A stretch of DNA of 64,000 nt from Marinigracilibium pacificum (GTDB taxonomy: Bacteria; Bacteroidota; Bacteroidia; Cytophagales; Cyclobacteriaceae). The position numbers were made by a program, and so were the translations under genes. The DNA lies in the NCBI RefSeq assembly GCF_012926615.1, contig NZ_JABBNU010000002.1:310001-374000 (forward strand). Reading direction: 5' to 3'. The notes under the pieces are model-generated. The model had not been told where the DNA came from. It made no database searches and saw nothing but the letters and a program-made list of their open reading frames with translations. Shown in pieces: positions 25,020-34,231 of this stretch (positions are counted from its first letter, which is position 1; each line of letters starts with the position of its first letter).

Positions 25020-28000
25020 ATGCAAAAACTTAGACTTAAATTCCTGTTGAATTTTTACGTGCTGGTGTTTAGTGCTCCGGTACTTTTCGCGGGAGAGCAC
25101 AGTTATGCCAAAATTGATGAACAAGTAAAAAGTGTGAAAGAAATTACTGTTCAACTTGATTTAGAAAATGCGTCTCTTCGTGAAAGTTTTAATGAAATCG
25201 AAAATCAAACTAATCTTAATTTTTCTTATGATGAGAAATTGATTTCATCAAAAGAAGTGAATGTTAGTTTTAACAGAAAGAATGCAACGGTTGAAAATTT
25301 CTTAATTCACGTTAGTAAGCTTACAAATTTAAAATTTAAGCAAGTGAATACTGTTATTAGCGTTCAAGGTATTAACCACACGGATAATGAGGTTCACGTA
25401 GAGGTGGTACTTGCAGATCTTGTTGTAACTGGACATGTTTACGATGAGAATGGAGGTGGCTTACCAGGAGCAACTATATTGGAAAAAGGAACTGCTAATG
25501 GAACAGTTACTGATGTAAATGGAAATTATTCTATCACAGTAAATGAAGGAGCTATTTTACAATTTTCATTTGTTGGCTATGAAACTCAAGAGGTTAATAT
25601 AGGTAGCCGCACTTCATTAGATGTTACACTTTACCCGGCATTATCTACGCTAGAAGAGGTTGTCGTAATTGGATATGGTACCCAGAGTAGAAGAGATATT
25701 ACCACATCAGTTTCTTCCGTTAGTTCTGAAGAGTTGGAGGGTGTGCCTGTTACGGGTGTTGATGCAATGTTACAAGGCAGAGCTTCGGGTGTCCAGGTTG
25801 TACAAAATTCAGGTGCTCCAGGAGCAGAAAATTATGTGCGAATTAGAGGGAATGGTTCTTTATTAGGTCAAAACCGTCCGTTATATATTGTTGATGGCGT
25901 TCAGATGAATAATATTACAACCAATGTTTTGGATGCCGGAGGACAATTAACTACTTCTACTAATGATATAAACCCAAATGATATAGAATCAGTAGAAATT
26001 TTAAAGGATGCAGCTGCTACGGCAATCTACGGTGCCAGAGCATCTAATGGCGTTGTTTTAATTACAACTAAAAGAGGTAAAACGGGTAAGTCCAGATTTC
26101 AATTGGGAATGTATACCGGTATGCAAAAGGTCTCCAATAAGCTGGACTTACTAAACGGAAGTCAATATGTTGATTTTATTACTGAATCTATTGCAAACAC
26201 AAATGACCTGTTAGGTGGAAATATAGAGGTGCCTGATTTCATTGAAGATACCGGGATAAATACTGACTGGCAGGATGAGGTTTTCCGATCTGCCCCTGTT
26301 TCAGATTTTAGTTTGAGCATGACAGGTGGAAGTGAAAAAACACAATACTTTGTGTCATTAGGTTATTTTGATCAGAAAGGTACCATCAGAAATCAGGCAT
26401 ATGATCGATTTAATGCACGAGTTAATGTTGATCATCAGGCATCAAAGAAATTAAAAATCGGAAATAGTATTACACTGAGTTTATCAGATAACGATCGGGT
26501 ATTTACAGATTTTAATAGTTTGAATCCTTTAGCTACAGCGCTTGTATGGAATCCTAATTTCCCCGTTTATAATGAAGATGGAAGCTATTTTCTGGATCCA
26601 AATAATCAAGATCCTTTGGGGAACCCGGTTCAGTTAGCTGAAGAAATCACTTTTAACTCAAAACAAAAAAGAGTATTAGGCAACGTTTACGCAGAATATG
26701 ATATAATAGAGGGTTTAACTTTTAGAACTACTTTCGGAGTTGATTACCTGAATGATAGACAACAAAGATTTATTCCAAATACGATTGAAGGTTTCGGTAA
26801 TGGAGCCGAGGCTACAGCAGCAAATTTTGAACAAATTTTATGGAGTTGGGAAAATACTTTGTCATATGCTACCTCAATTGGTGATGACCACAGTATAAAC
26901 GCATTGATAGGATATAGTTTGTTGTCGAGAGAAGAGTATTTATTAAGGGCTGGTGGAAGTCTTGCCGGATCTAATATTGTAACTACAATAGCCATATCTA
27001 ATCCTTCTATACCTGATAATTACCTAACTAATTATGGTTTAGTTTCATATTTTGGTCGGGTTAACTACGCATATAAAGATAAATATTTAGTTGGCGCCAC
27101 ATTACGTGCCGATGGATCTTCCAGATTTGGTGAAAATAATCGCTTCGGATATTTCCCATCAGCGTCTGTAGGATGGCGTATTTCTGAAGAGTCTTTTATG
27201 AGTGGAGTTAATTTTATTAATGACTTTAAGTTAAGAGGTAGTTTAGGGGTAACCGGTAATCAGGAAGGTTTGTCAGGAGATTTCCCTTCATTGGCATTAT
27301 ATGGAACTGGAATAGATTATTTATCGAATTTTCCCGGTATTGCTCAAACAAGTATTGCTAACCCTAATTTGACCTGGGAAGAAACAACGCAATATGACAT
27401 CGGATTTGATCTGACATTTTTAAATTCCAGAGTGAATATTATCGCTGATGTGTACTTGAAGAAGACTGATAATCTATTGTTTTTCAGGCAATTACCATGG
27501 TCTTCCGGATTCTCTCAAGACAACGGGTCGAACATTGGGAAAATGGAAAATAAAGGGCTTGAAATTGAAATGGTAACGCAGAATCTTAAGGGTGAGTTTA
27601 CCTGGACAACAAGCTTTAATATCAGTTTTAACCGAAATAAAATTACTTCTCTTCCGGATTTTGATCCTGAAAATCCGATTGGTTCAGACTTTTCTCAACA
27701 ACAACCTGATGCCTTCGGTACTGATGGTACGCGTAGTGTATTTAGAGTTGGAGAATCTTTTGGTTCATTCTACGGATATAAAGTTTTGGGAGTTGATCCT
27801 GAAACCGGAAGTATTATTTATGAAAACTTAGATGGAAGTGTAGATGAAAATGGTAACCCGACCATCGGTATTAGTGACAGACAGATCTTTGGAAATGCTT
27901 TACCAAAACACACTGGTGGTTTTACTAATGAGTTTGGTTACAAAGGATTTACCTTAAATATTTTCATGCAGTGGTCTTACGGAAATGATATCTATAATCA

Positions 28001-28421
28001 AACTGCAGCGGTTCTTGAAAGTATGACGGGATACAGAAACCAGGGTGCTGATGTTTTAAACAGATGGCAAAACCCGGGAGACATGACCGATATTCCACAA
28101 GCACGATTTGAGGATCCTACTGGCGTCGCAGCAATTGGAGCAAACAACCGTGAGATTTCTGACCGATTCCTTGAAGATGGATCATTTCTACGGGTTAAAG
28201 ATATCAGGTTGGGGTACAGATTCCCGAATTCTATAGCGGAAAAGCTAAACCTGGGTTCATTAGATGTATATACTTCTTTACGAAATGCATATACGTGGAC
28301 AAATTATTCAGGGTTTGACCCCGAATCACAAAATAATAGTGTGGTAACAGCTGTAGGTATAGATTACCTTGTTCAGCCACAACCACGGACTTTTATTGTT
28401 GGGTTAAATGTTAACTTTTAA
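25020..28421 (+). CDS. SusC-like TonB-dependent transporter with STN signalling domain
   Basis: 1133 residues. A signal peptide ends near the GEHSYAK region (about residue 24-30). Next come an STN domain (about 40-115, VQLDLENASLRESFNEIENQTNLNF), a carboxypeptidase-regulatory-like domain (about 140-225, VTGHVYDENGGGLPGATI), the SusC plug (EEVVVIGYGTQSRRDITTSVS, PLYIVDGVQ, NDIESVEILKDAAATAIYGARA) and the beta-barrel. It imports oligosaccharides with the SusD lipoprotein. The STN domain marks it as the input arm of the sigma/FecR circuit upstream. An ATG at 25010 is out of frame and was rejected. Confidence 0.96.
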   Translation: MQKLRLKFLLNFYVLVFSAPVLFAGEHSYAKIDEQVKSVKEITVQLDLENASLRESFNEIENQTNLNFSYDEKLISSKEVNVSFNRKNATVENFLIHVSKLTNLKFKQVNTVISVQGINHTDNEVHVEVVLADLVVTGHVYDENGGGLPGATILEKGTANGTVTDVNGNYSITVNEGAILQFSFVGYETQEVNIGSRTSLDVTLYPALSTLEEVVVIGYGTQSRRDITTSVSSVSSEELEGVPVTGVDAMLQGRASGVQVVQNSGAPGAENYVRIRGNGSLLGQNRPLYIVDGVQMNNITTNVLDAGGQLTTSTNDINPNDIESVEILKDAAATAIYGARASNGVVLITTKRGKTGKSRFQLGMYTGMQKVSNKLDLLNGSQYVDFITESIANTNDLLGGNIEVPDFIEDTGINTDWQDEVFRSAPVSDFSLSMTGGSEKTQYFVSLGYFDQKGTIRNQAYDRFNARVNVDHQASKKLKIGNSITLSLSDNDRVFTDFNSLNPLATALVWNPNFPVYNEDGSYFLDPNNQDPLGNPVQLAEEITFNSKQKRVLGNVYAEYDIIEGLTFRTTFGVDYLNDRQQRFIPNTIEGFGNGAEATAANFEQILWSWENTLSYATSIGDDHSINALIGYSLLSREEYLLRAGGSLAGSNIVTTIAISNPSIPDNYLTNYGLVSYFGRVNYAYKDKYLVGATLRADGSSRFGENNRFGYFPSASVGWRISEESFMSGVNFINDFKLRGSLGVTGNQEGLSGDFPSLALYGTGIDYLSNFPGIAQTSIANPNLTWEETTQYDIGFDLTFLNSRVNIIADVYLKKTDNLLFFRQLPWSSGFSQDNGSNIGKMENKGLEIEMVTQNLKGEFTWTTSFNISFNRNKITSLPDFDPENPIGSDFSQQQPDAFGTDGTRSVFRVGESFGSFYGYKVLGVDPETGSIIYENLDGSVDENGNPTIGISDRQIFGNALPKHTGGFTNEFGYKGFTLNIFMQWSYGNDIYNQTAAVLESMTGYRNQGADVLNRWQNPGDMTDIPQARFEDPTGVAAIGANNREISDRFLEDGSFLRVKDIRLGYRFPNSIAEKLNLGSLDVYTSLRNAYTWTNYSGFDPESQNNSVVTAVGIDYLVQPQPRTFIVGLNVNF

Positions 28422-28431
28422 AAAGAAAGTC

Positions 28432-29898
28432 ATGAAAAACTACTCAAAAATACTTGCTGCAATATTTATATTTAGTATGTCTGGTTGTGATATATTAGAT
28501 CCGCAGCCAATAAGTGATATCTCAAGTGAAAACTTTTTTCAGAGTGCAGAACATGTTGAAGCTGCAATGAGTGCTACATACGATGTTTTGCAAAGCAACA
28601 GTATCGGAAGAGATTTTAAGGCATCTGCAACCGCAGGTTCTGATGAAGCCGATACTGATCCGGGTTCAGGTGGTAATAATAACCGTATGAATCGTCATGA
28701 GGTAAATGCTGACCATGGACCGGCAAGAGATTTATGGCGTGAATTATATCAGGGAATTCACCGAGCAAATGATATTCTGGAGCGACTTCCTGGTGTTTCT
28801 GATCCGGCATTGGAAATTAATAATAAAAGAGAGCAACTGCTGGGTGAAGCTCATTTTCTCAGAGGTTTCTTTTATTGGAATTTAGCTAAATGGTATGGAG
28901 ATGTTCCTATCATTTTACAAACAACTACCTCGTCTGATCCGGATGTATTAAATGTTGAAAGAGATCCACTGCCTGAAGTTTATGACCAAATAATAGCAGA
29001 TCTAACGTTTGCCGAGGCAAATTTGCCGGAGTCTTATGAAACCAATCAATTTACAAGGGGCAGAGCCACTACAGGGGCGGCAGCAGCAGTTTTATCAAAA
29101 GTTTATTTAAGAAGAGCATATACTGAATTTGCCGGAAGCAACGATTTTGAAATGGCAGCTGCAAGTGCACAACGAGTTATTGATAATCCAAATTATAGTT
29201 TGGTGGCACCTCAGGACTTTTTTAGTATGTTCGCTGCCGATGGTGGAAATACTGTTGAGTCTATTTTTGAAATTCAAACTGAAAACATTGAACTAAACAG
29301 TGGTGATGATCTTTACCGTGAGTTTGAGGCTTCAGAAAACGGACCGAGGGCAAGAGCTCGAATTATTCCTAATCAAAAACTAATTGATGCCTATAATGCC
29401 AATCCTGGAGATATCCGTAAGGATGCTGTGCTAAAACCGATGGATCCTGCACAAAATTCAGGTTTTGAATTTTACATTAACAAACACGATGTTGGTGAAG
29501 GACAATTGATTCCTAACCTGGTTATTCTAAGGTTAGCAGATATCATTTTAGTTCGTGCAGAGGCATTAAATGCAATTGGTCAAACACCAGAGGCGATCAA
29601 TCTATTAAATATGATTAGAGATCGTGCTCAAATCGGAAACACGACAGCGACAACCCCTGATGAGGTATTTCAGGCAATTCAGGACGAACGTTTCGTTGAA
29701 TTGGCCTTTGAAGGACATAGATGGCATGATTTGTCAAGATTCCCTGCTAATAACTTTGAGTGGGGTCGAAATGAGTTAGCAACAGCTGCTGAGGTTAGTT
29801 TTATGGATGAGAATCAGACATATCAGTTTCTATGGCCGATTAACAACCGTGAGTTAGATATAAATAAGAACCTGAGACAAAATCCAGGGTATAATTAA
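28432..29898 (+). CDS. SusD/RagB-family surface glycan-binding lipoprotein
   Basis: 488 residues from the ATG at 28432; an earlier in-frame ATG at 28408 overlaps susC and spoils the lipoprotein signal (MKNYSKILAAIFIFSMSGC). The TPR-like helical fold of SusD is clear (LRGFFYWNLAKWYGDVPII, GAAAAVLSKVYLRRAYTEFAG, LADIILVRAEALNAIG, INLLNMIRDRAQIG, ERFVELAFEGHRWHDLSRF). It caps the SusC transporter outside the cell and captures the glycan; the glycan cannot be read from the sequence. A terminator follows. Confidence 0.96.
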   Translation: MKNYSKILAAIFIFSMSGCDILDPQPISDISSENFFQSAEHVEAAMSATYDVLQSNSIGRDFKASATAGSDEADTDPGSGGNNNRMNRHEVNADHGPARDLWRELYQGIHRANDILERLPGVSDPALEINNKREQLLGEAHFLRGFFYWNLAKWYGDVPIILQTTTSSDPDVLNVERDPLPEVYDQIIADLTFAEANLPESYETNQFTRGRATTGAAAAVLSKVYLRRAYTEFAGSNDFEMAAASAQRVIDNPNYSLVAPQDFFSMFAADGGNTVESIFEIQTENIELNSGDDLYREFEASENGPRARARIIPNQKLIDAYNANPGDIRKDAVLKPMDPAQNSGFEFYINKHDVGEGQLIPNLVILRLADIILVRAEALNAIGQTPEAINLLNMIRDRAQIGNTTATTPDEVFQAIQDERFVELAFEGHRWHDLSRFPANNFEWGRNELATAAEVSFMDENQTYQFLWPINNRELDINKNLRQNPGYN

Positions 29899-29908
29899 TG
29901 GTTTAGGT

Positions 29909-29951
29909 GATCCCGACATTTCAGTCATTTGTGAGGTGTCGGGATTTTTTC
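29909..29951 (+). terminator. Intrinsic terminator after susD
   Basis: Arms ATCCCGACA (29910-29918) and TGTCGGGAT (29937-29945), 18-nt loop, then TTTTTT. It should limit transcription into the downstream enzyme block, which may therefore be expressed at a lower level or from its own promoter near 29952-30015. Confidence 0.8.
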
Positions 29952-30015
29952 CTAACCATTTAAAATTTCAATCAATTACCTAATTCAATGATACTCCTTA
30001 ACAGGATCACTTATT

Positions 30016-30927
30016 ATGTCTGAACACATTACTCATATTGCAGTATTTGAAGATACTACGCGGTTCATAAATCAAATGAACGTTTCAAAAGATTTCCAGC
30101 TGGCTGTAAAAAAGGCTCCTGATGCCGGACTTATATCCAGTGGAGCAAGAGGTAATCACCTGTTTGCTATTCCAATAATCGAAGAGGCCAAAAGTCGAAA
30201 AGATAATTTAAGTGAAGATGATTTTAAGAAACTAGCTGCTGCAATAGGTTGGTTAAGTCATCGTGCCATTGACTTGCAGGTTAAACCAAATTATTTAAAG
30301 TCTGCTGAAATAAAAAATCCACATTTTTCTACTTACGAGCACCAGATTTACTGTGATGCAGTAACATTTGATGAAGTCTACGACAGCGGAAGTAGACCTT
30401 CCATTTCTTCAAATGTTGCATTCTCAAAAGCTACGTTAGAGAAGGATATGCAATCGCATCCCGGTACTAAGTTGCTTTATCAGCCGCTGTTAGAAGAGAT
30501 ACTTTGCAGACAAACTCAGCATGAAATGCTGGCCATAAGAGCGTTTAATCGAACTTCAGCCTCAATCGATGATTGGCTCGATGATTTTCCTGAAAATTAC
30601 CAAAAGCTGAGTGAAAATTTGGAGGTATATATTGAAGCCTATCAAAATCCAGATCCTGAAAAGACTAAGCGATATATAAAGGATTGGAATTTTTATAATG
30701 AAAAAGATGAGTTGATTCAGTTTGTCAGGGATATTCAGTTATCAGGTAAAACAAAAATAGATTTAGATAAAGCTGTAAAACTCGCGGAAGAACAAAGTCA
30801 TTATGCACAGGGATTATCCAGATCATATCGGTTTATTTCAGCCGCAAATGAATTTTACAATGATAAAATCGATAAAAACGAAGTTTACGACCGAGTTGAA
30901 ATTTTTAATGAATCTCACAGGATATAA
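30016..30927 (+). CDS. Putative zinc-dependent phospholipase C-like protein
   Basis: 303 residues, largely helical. The pattern EHITHIAVFEDTTRF at the N-terminus, GWLSHRAIDLQVKP near residue 80, HQIYCDAVTF and QTQHEMLAIRAFN spaces His and Asp residues as in the zinc-dependent phospholipase C / S1-P1 nuclease fold. No signal peptide is visible. The closest call is therefore a metal-dependent hydrolase of that fold, but residue-level proof is lacking. It opens the enzyme block after the susD terminator, 3 bases before the Tat-type gene, and the two are likely co-expressed. Confidence 0.5.
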   Translation: MSEHITHIAVFEDTTRFINQMNVSKDFQLAVKKAPDAGLISSGARGNHLFAIPIIEEAKSRKDNLSEDDFKKLAAAIGWLSHRAIDLQVKPNYLKSAEIKNPHFSTYEHQIYCDAVTFDEVYDSGSRPSISSNVAFSKATLEKDMQSHPGTKLLYQPLLEEILCRQTQHEMLAIRAFNRTSASIDDWLDDFPENYQKLSENLEVYIEAYQNPDPEKTKRYIKDWNFYNEKDELIQFVRDIQLSGKTKIDLDKAVKLAEEQSHYAQGLSRSYRFISAANEFYNDKIDKNEVYDRVEIFNESHRI

Positions 30928-30930
30928 ATT

Positions 30931-31896
30931 ATGAATACGACAATTAAACATACCGATCGAAGAGATTTTATTAAGAAAAGTGGAATATTTCTTTCAGGAA
31001 TGATGTTACTCCCTAGTGTACTGACTGGTAATCCATTCGCAACTGCGATCAGGAAGTCACTTTTAACACCACAGGGTAGTTATCTAAGTCCGTTTATTTT
31101 AATTAACCGGTTACAAACCCTTGCAATTGGGTCGAGTTTTATTGGAAGTGATATACAGTATGCTCTTACAAAAGACTTAAATCATCTGGCTCCAGGAAAT
31201 GCTTTTCATCATGGCTTAAGTATACCTTTTGATGTTAATGATCAAATCGATTCCCTGGTGAAGCTTCGTGGAAATGTAAATCCGGGTTCCCTGTCTGATA
31301 GTCAGGGCCAACGACTAGCTTTATTGTTAGGAGGGATTTCAGGTTCGGTAATAAAAAATGAACTACAAAAAGCCTATTCAGCTAATAAAAGTTCTGAAGC
31401 TGAAACTAAGATTCTGCATGACCTTGCTTTAATTAATATTTACATTTCAAGAGGTAATTCTTTTACAGGTAAGAGTGATGATGTCTATCAGCTATTTAAA
31501 GAAATCACCCCAAGAACGTTTACTCGGTTTCATACGATTAAGCCGGATGAGGCTATGGGTCCTCTCTGGGTATTGAAAATGCAGGAATGGCGTAATCAGA
31601 ATGATGATTTTAACGAAAATATAGCTAAAAACCTAAGTGGTTCAACCGCTCAGGAGATAATGGAAAAAGCTACTGCAACAGGATTTATTAAGGAAAATGA
31701 ATCAATACTTTTAAAGGTGTCATCATTCAATGATATCGATGAAATATCAGCAAAAGACGCAGAGAATTTAATTGAAAGTGGCGTCTCCACAGCAGGGAAA
31801 GCTATAGGAGGTGCATATCAGCAGATAATAAATATTAATGATTTTTGGAGTGGAAATATGACTAAAGAAGAATTAAAGTCATTAGTAAACAAATAA
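30931..31896 (+). CDS. Tat-exported protein of unknown function
   Basis: 321 residues. The N-terminus has a twin-arginine motif (TDRRDFIKKSGIFLSG) and a hydrophobic stretch, so it is exported folded. The remainder is mostly helical, with no motif I recognise. It starts 3 bases after the phospholipase-like gene and ends 4 bases before capA-like, so the three form one unit; a periplasmic partner role is inferred from that. Confidence 0.6.
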   Translation: MNTTIKHTDRRDFIKKSGIFLSGMMLLPSVLTGNPFATAIRKSLLTPQGSYLSPFILINRLQTLAIGSSFIGSDIQYALTKDLNHLAPGNAFHHGLSIPFDVNDQIDSLVKLRGNVNPGSLSDSQGQRLALLLGGISGSVIKNELQKAYSANKSSEAETKILHDLALINIYISRGNSFTGKSDDVYQLFKEITPRTFTRFHTIKPDEAMGPLWVLKMQEWRNQNDDFNENIAKNLSGSTAQEIMEKATATGFIKENESILLKVSSFNDIDEISAKDAENLIESGVSTAGKAIGGAYQQIININDFWSGNMTKEELKSLVNK

Positions 31897-31900
31897 TAAC

Positions 31901-33001
31901 ATGAAGAGAATATTTATACTTGTTTTTTTATTTATCAGTAAAATTATAATAGCTCAGGATTCTGAAACTTCCTCAATACTGGTATTAGGAGATAATAATT
32001 TTCAGCATCGGAAAAATCCCGAGCATGCCTTTAAATACATTGAGAAAGAGTTAAATGCGGCGGATTTCACCTTTTTAAATCTGGAAGGGCCATTCGCAGG
32101 AGGTACAGATGATACAACCAAAAGTGATATTCCACATAAAAACTGGCGTTATTCCAATCCTGATCAGGTGGCAGCGCTCACTAATGCTAAAATAGATGCT
32201 GTTGGAGTGGCCAATAATGTTACCTATCCCTGGCAGGCTTTGATGAAAAGCCTCAAAGTACTGGATAGTGCAGGTGTAAAATATGCAGGAGGAGGTGAAA
32301 ACCTCGAAGCGGCTCATCGTCCGGTTATAATTGAAAAAAACGGATTAAAAGTAGGGTTTATGCAATATGCAGCAACAGTTTATCCTACCAATCATGCTGC
32401 ACTTAAAAATCAGCCGGGAATAGCTGAAATCAAAGTCCATACGGCCTATCAGGCACCTAAGAATCTGGATAAACCCGGACAACCACCTTATGTCATTACC
32501 TGGATGGATGAAGAAAGTAAAAAATTGATGGTTGAGGATGTTAAAAAACTAAAAGCTCAGGTTGATATTGTGGTGTTAAGTTACCACTGGGGAGTATCAA
32601 GTACTTATGAACCGGTCAGCTATCAGGAAGATATTGCCCATGCTGTGATTGATGCCGGTGCCGATGTTGTTTTTGGTCACGGTCCTCACCGATACCAAAA
32701 AGTAGAAGTTTATAATGGCAAACCAATTATGTATAGTCTGGCACAAGCGGTATTTGATGACCGTAGAGTCGACAGATACTTAAATAATAAGGAAGGCCTT
32801 ATTGGTGAAATAATTGTTTCAAACAAAAAAATTAAATCCCTTTACTTACTGCCAACGTGGAGAGAGGATGATAATGAAGTAAGAATTTATGATGCAAGCA
32901 AAGGTAAAGGAAAAGAACTGACAGAATATCTCTATCGGGTTAATGCGGGTGGAGCAGAATTGAAGGTTGAGGGAGATAAAATTAAAGTCATTCTGGAGTG
33001 A
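31901..33001 (+). CDS. CapA/PGA_cap-family phosphoesterase-like exported protein
   Basis: 366 residues with a signal peptide (MKRIFILVFLFISKIIIAQ). The metallophosphatase-like fold of the CapA (poly-gamma-glutamate capsule) family is shown by LGDNNFQH, FLNLEGPFAG, VGVANNVTYPW, LDSAGVKYAGGGENL, VVLSYHWGVSS and VVFGHGPHRYQ. CapA homologues are common in glycan loci but their reaction there is unproven; they could cleave phosphoester or ester substituents. Its last codons overlap the CE15 start (GTGA), so translation is coupled. Confidence 0.85.
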   Translation: MKRIFILVFLFISKIIIAQDSETSSILVLGDNNFQHRKNPEHAFKYIEKELNAADFTFLNLEGPFAGGTDDTTKSDIPHKNWRYSNPDQVAALTNAKIDAVGVANNVTYPWQALMKSLKVLDSAGVKYAGGGENLEAAHRPVIIEKNGLKVGFMQYAATVYPTNHAALKNQPGIAEIKVHTAYQAPKNLDKPGQPPYVITWMDEESKKLMVEDVKKLKAQVDIVVLSYHWGVSSTYEPVSYQEDIAHAVIDAGADVVFGHGPHRYQKVEVYNGKPIMYSLAQAVFDDRRVDRYLNNKEGLIGEIIVSNKKIKSLYLLPTWREDDNEVRIYDASKGKGKELTEYLYRVNAGGAELKVEGDKIKVILE

Positions 33002-34224
33002 AGGCATCATTATTCATATTGATAAACTTTTTAATCACAACTACTATCTGTGCTCAGGTAGCTGAATTTGAAAAATTATTCACTGATTATATGCCATCAA
33101 AACAACAGTGGGAGGAGAACATCCGGCCCGAGGTGAAGAAAATTTTTCAGTCACAAATTTATGGCGTATTGCCAAGTGAAGATCTATATGTTTCAAAAAA
33201 CATAGCTACCATTCCATTTACAATCGGGGACCAGGAGGCTATAATGAAACAGATTGAATTAAATTTTCACGCTTCATCTTCTTCAGATTCGGCTACTGTC
33301 AATGTACTATTGATTACTCCAATTGATCAGATCTCACCGGTTTTCGTCGGTATAAATTCCTATGGAAATCATACCATTCATAGCCATGATCAGATAGAAA
33401 TACATGATAATTATGTAAAAAATAAACCGGAGTACGAAATCTTTAATAATCATGCAGGCGAATCAGCGAGAGGTGTGCAGGCACATCGCTGGCCGGTAGA
33501 AAGAATTCTGAAAAGAGGTTATGGTCTGGCAACCTTTCATATTTCAGAAATATACCCTGATCGAAACGATGGCGAGGATAAAAGCAATTTAAGATTATTT
33601 GAAGATTATAATCCGGATCCCGGGCAAAGAGCAGGAGCTCTTGCAATGTGGGCATGGGCGATCAGTCGAGTAATTGATCATTTACAAAGTGAACCGCTCG
33701 TTAACAAGAACCAGATTTTTGTAATTGGTCATTCGCGAAGAGGTAAAGCAGCTCTACTCGCTGGTGCAATGGACGAACGTATTGCTGCTGTTTTTTCTAA
33801 TGATTCAGGTTGTGGAGGCGCAGCCCTTTCTAAAAGTAAAACTGGAGAGTCTGTTGCTCAAATAAACGATCAGTTTCCACATTGGTTTGCTGGAAATTTT
33901 AAGAAATATAATAATGCAGCGGATGAACTTCCTGTAGATCAGCACCTGCTATTGGCTCTTGTAGCACCAAGATTATTATATGTGGCGAGCGCAGAACAGG
34001 ATGCCTGGGCCGATCCGGCAAGTGAGTTTCTTTCTGCCAGAATAGCTTCAGCAGCCTGGAATTTGTATGATTTGAATGGGTTGGAAGGGAAAACTCAACC
34101 GGAAGTAAATATTGCGCTTAATAGAGGATCCGTAGGGTATCACATCAGAAGTGGTAATCATGACCTGACAAGATTTGACTGGGAGCGATTCATGGATTTT
34201 ACTGATATACATTTCAAAAATTGA
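32998..34224 (+). CDS. CE15 glucuronoyl esterase-like protein
   Basis: 408 residues, GTG start overlapping the capA stop. Signal peptide MKASLFILINFLITTTICAQ. The catalytic serine lies in GHSRRGKAAL (Ser246), the CE15 signature, and a late His (about 388, SGNHDLT) completes the triad with an acidic residue between. CE15 enzymes cut the ester between glucuronic acid and lignin or methyl groups in glucuronoxylan. This is the clearest pointer in the locus to a glucuronic-acid-bearing polymer. Periplasmic or secreted. Confidence 0.9.
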   Translation: MKASLFILINFLITTTICAQVAEFEKLFTDYMPSKQQWEENIRPEVKKIFQSQIYGVLPSEDLYVSKNIATIPFTIGDQEAIMKQIELNFHASSSSDSATVNVLLITPIDQISPVFVGINSYGNHTIHSHDQIEIHDNYVKNKPEYEIFNNHAGESARGVQAHRWPVERILKRGYGLATFHISEIYPDRNDGEDKSNLRLFEDYNPDPGQRAGALAMWAWAISRVIDHLQSEPLVNKNQIFVIGHSRRGKAALLAGAMDERIAAVFSNDSGCGGAALSKSKTGESVAQINDQFPHWFAGNFKKYNNAADELPVDQHLLLALVAPRLLYVASAEQDAWADPASEFLSARIASAAWNLYDLNGLEGKTQPEVNIALNRGSVGYHIRSGNHDLTRFDWERFMDFTDIHFKN

Positions 34225-34231
34225 AGCATTG

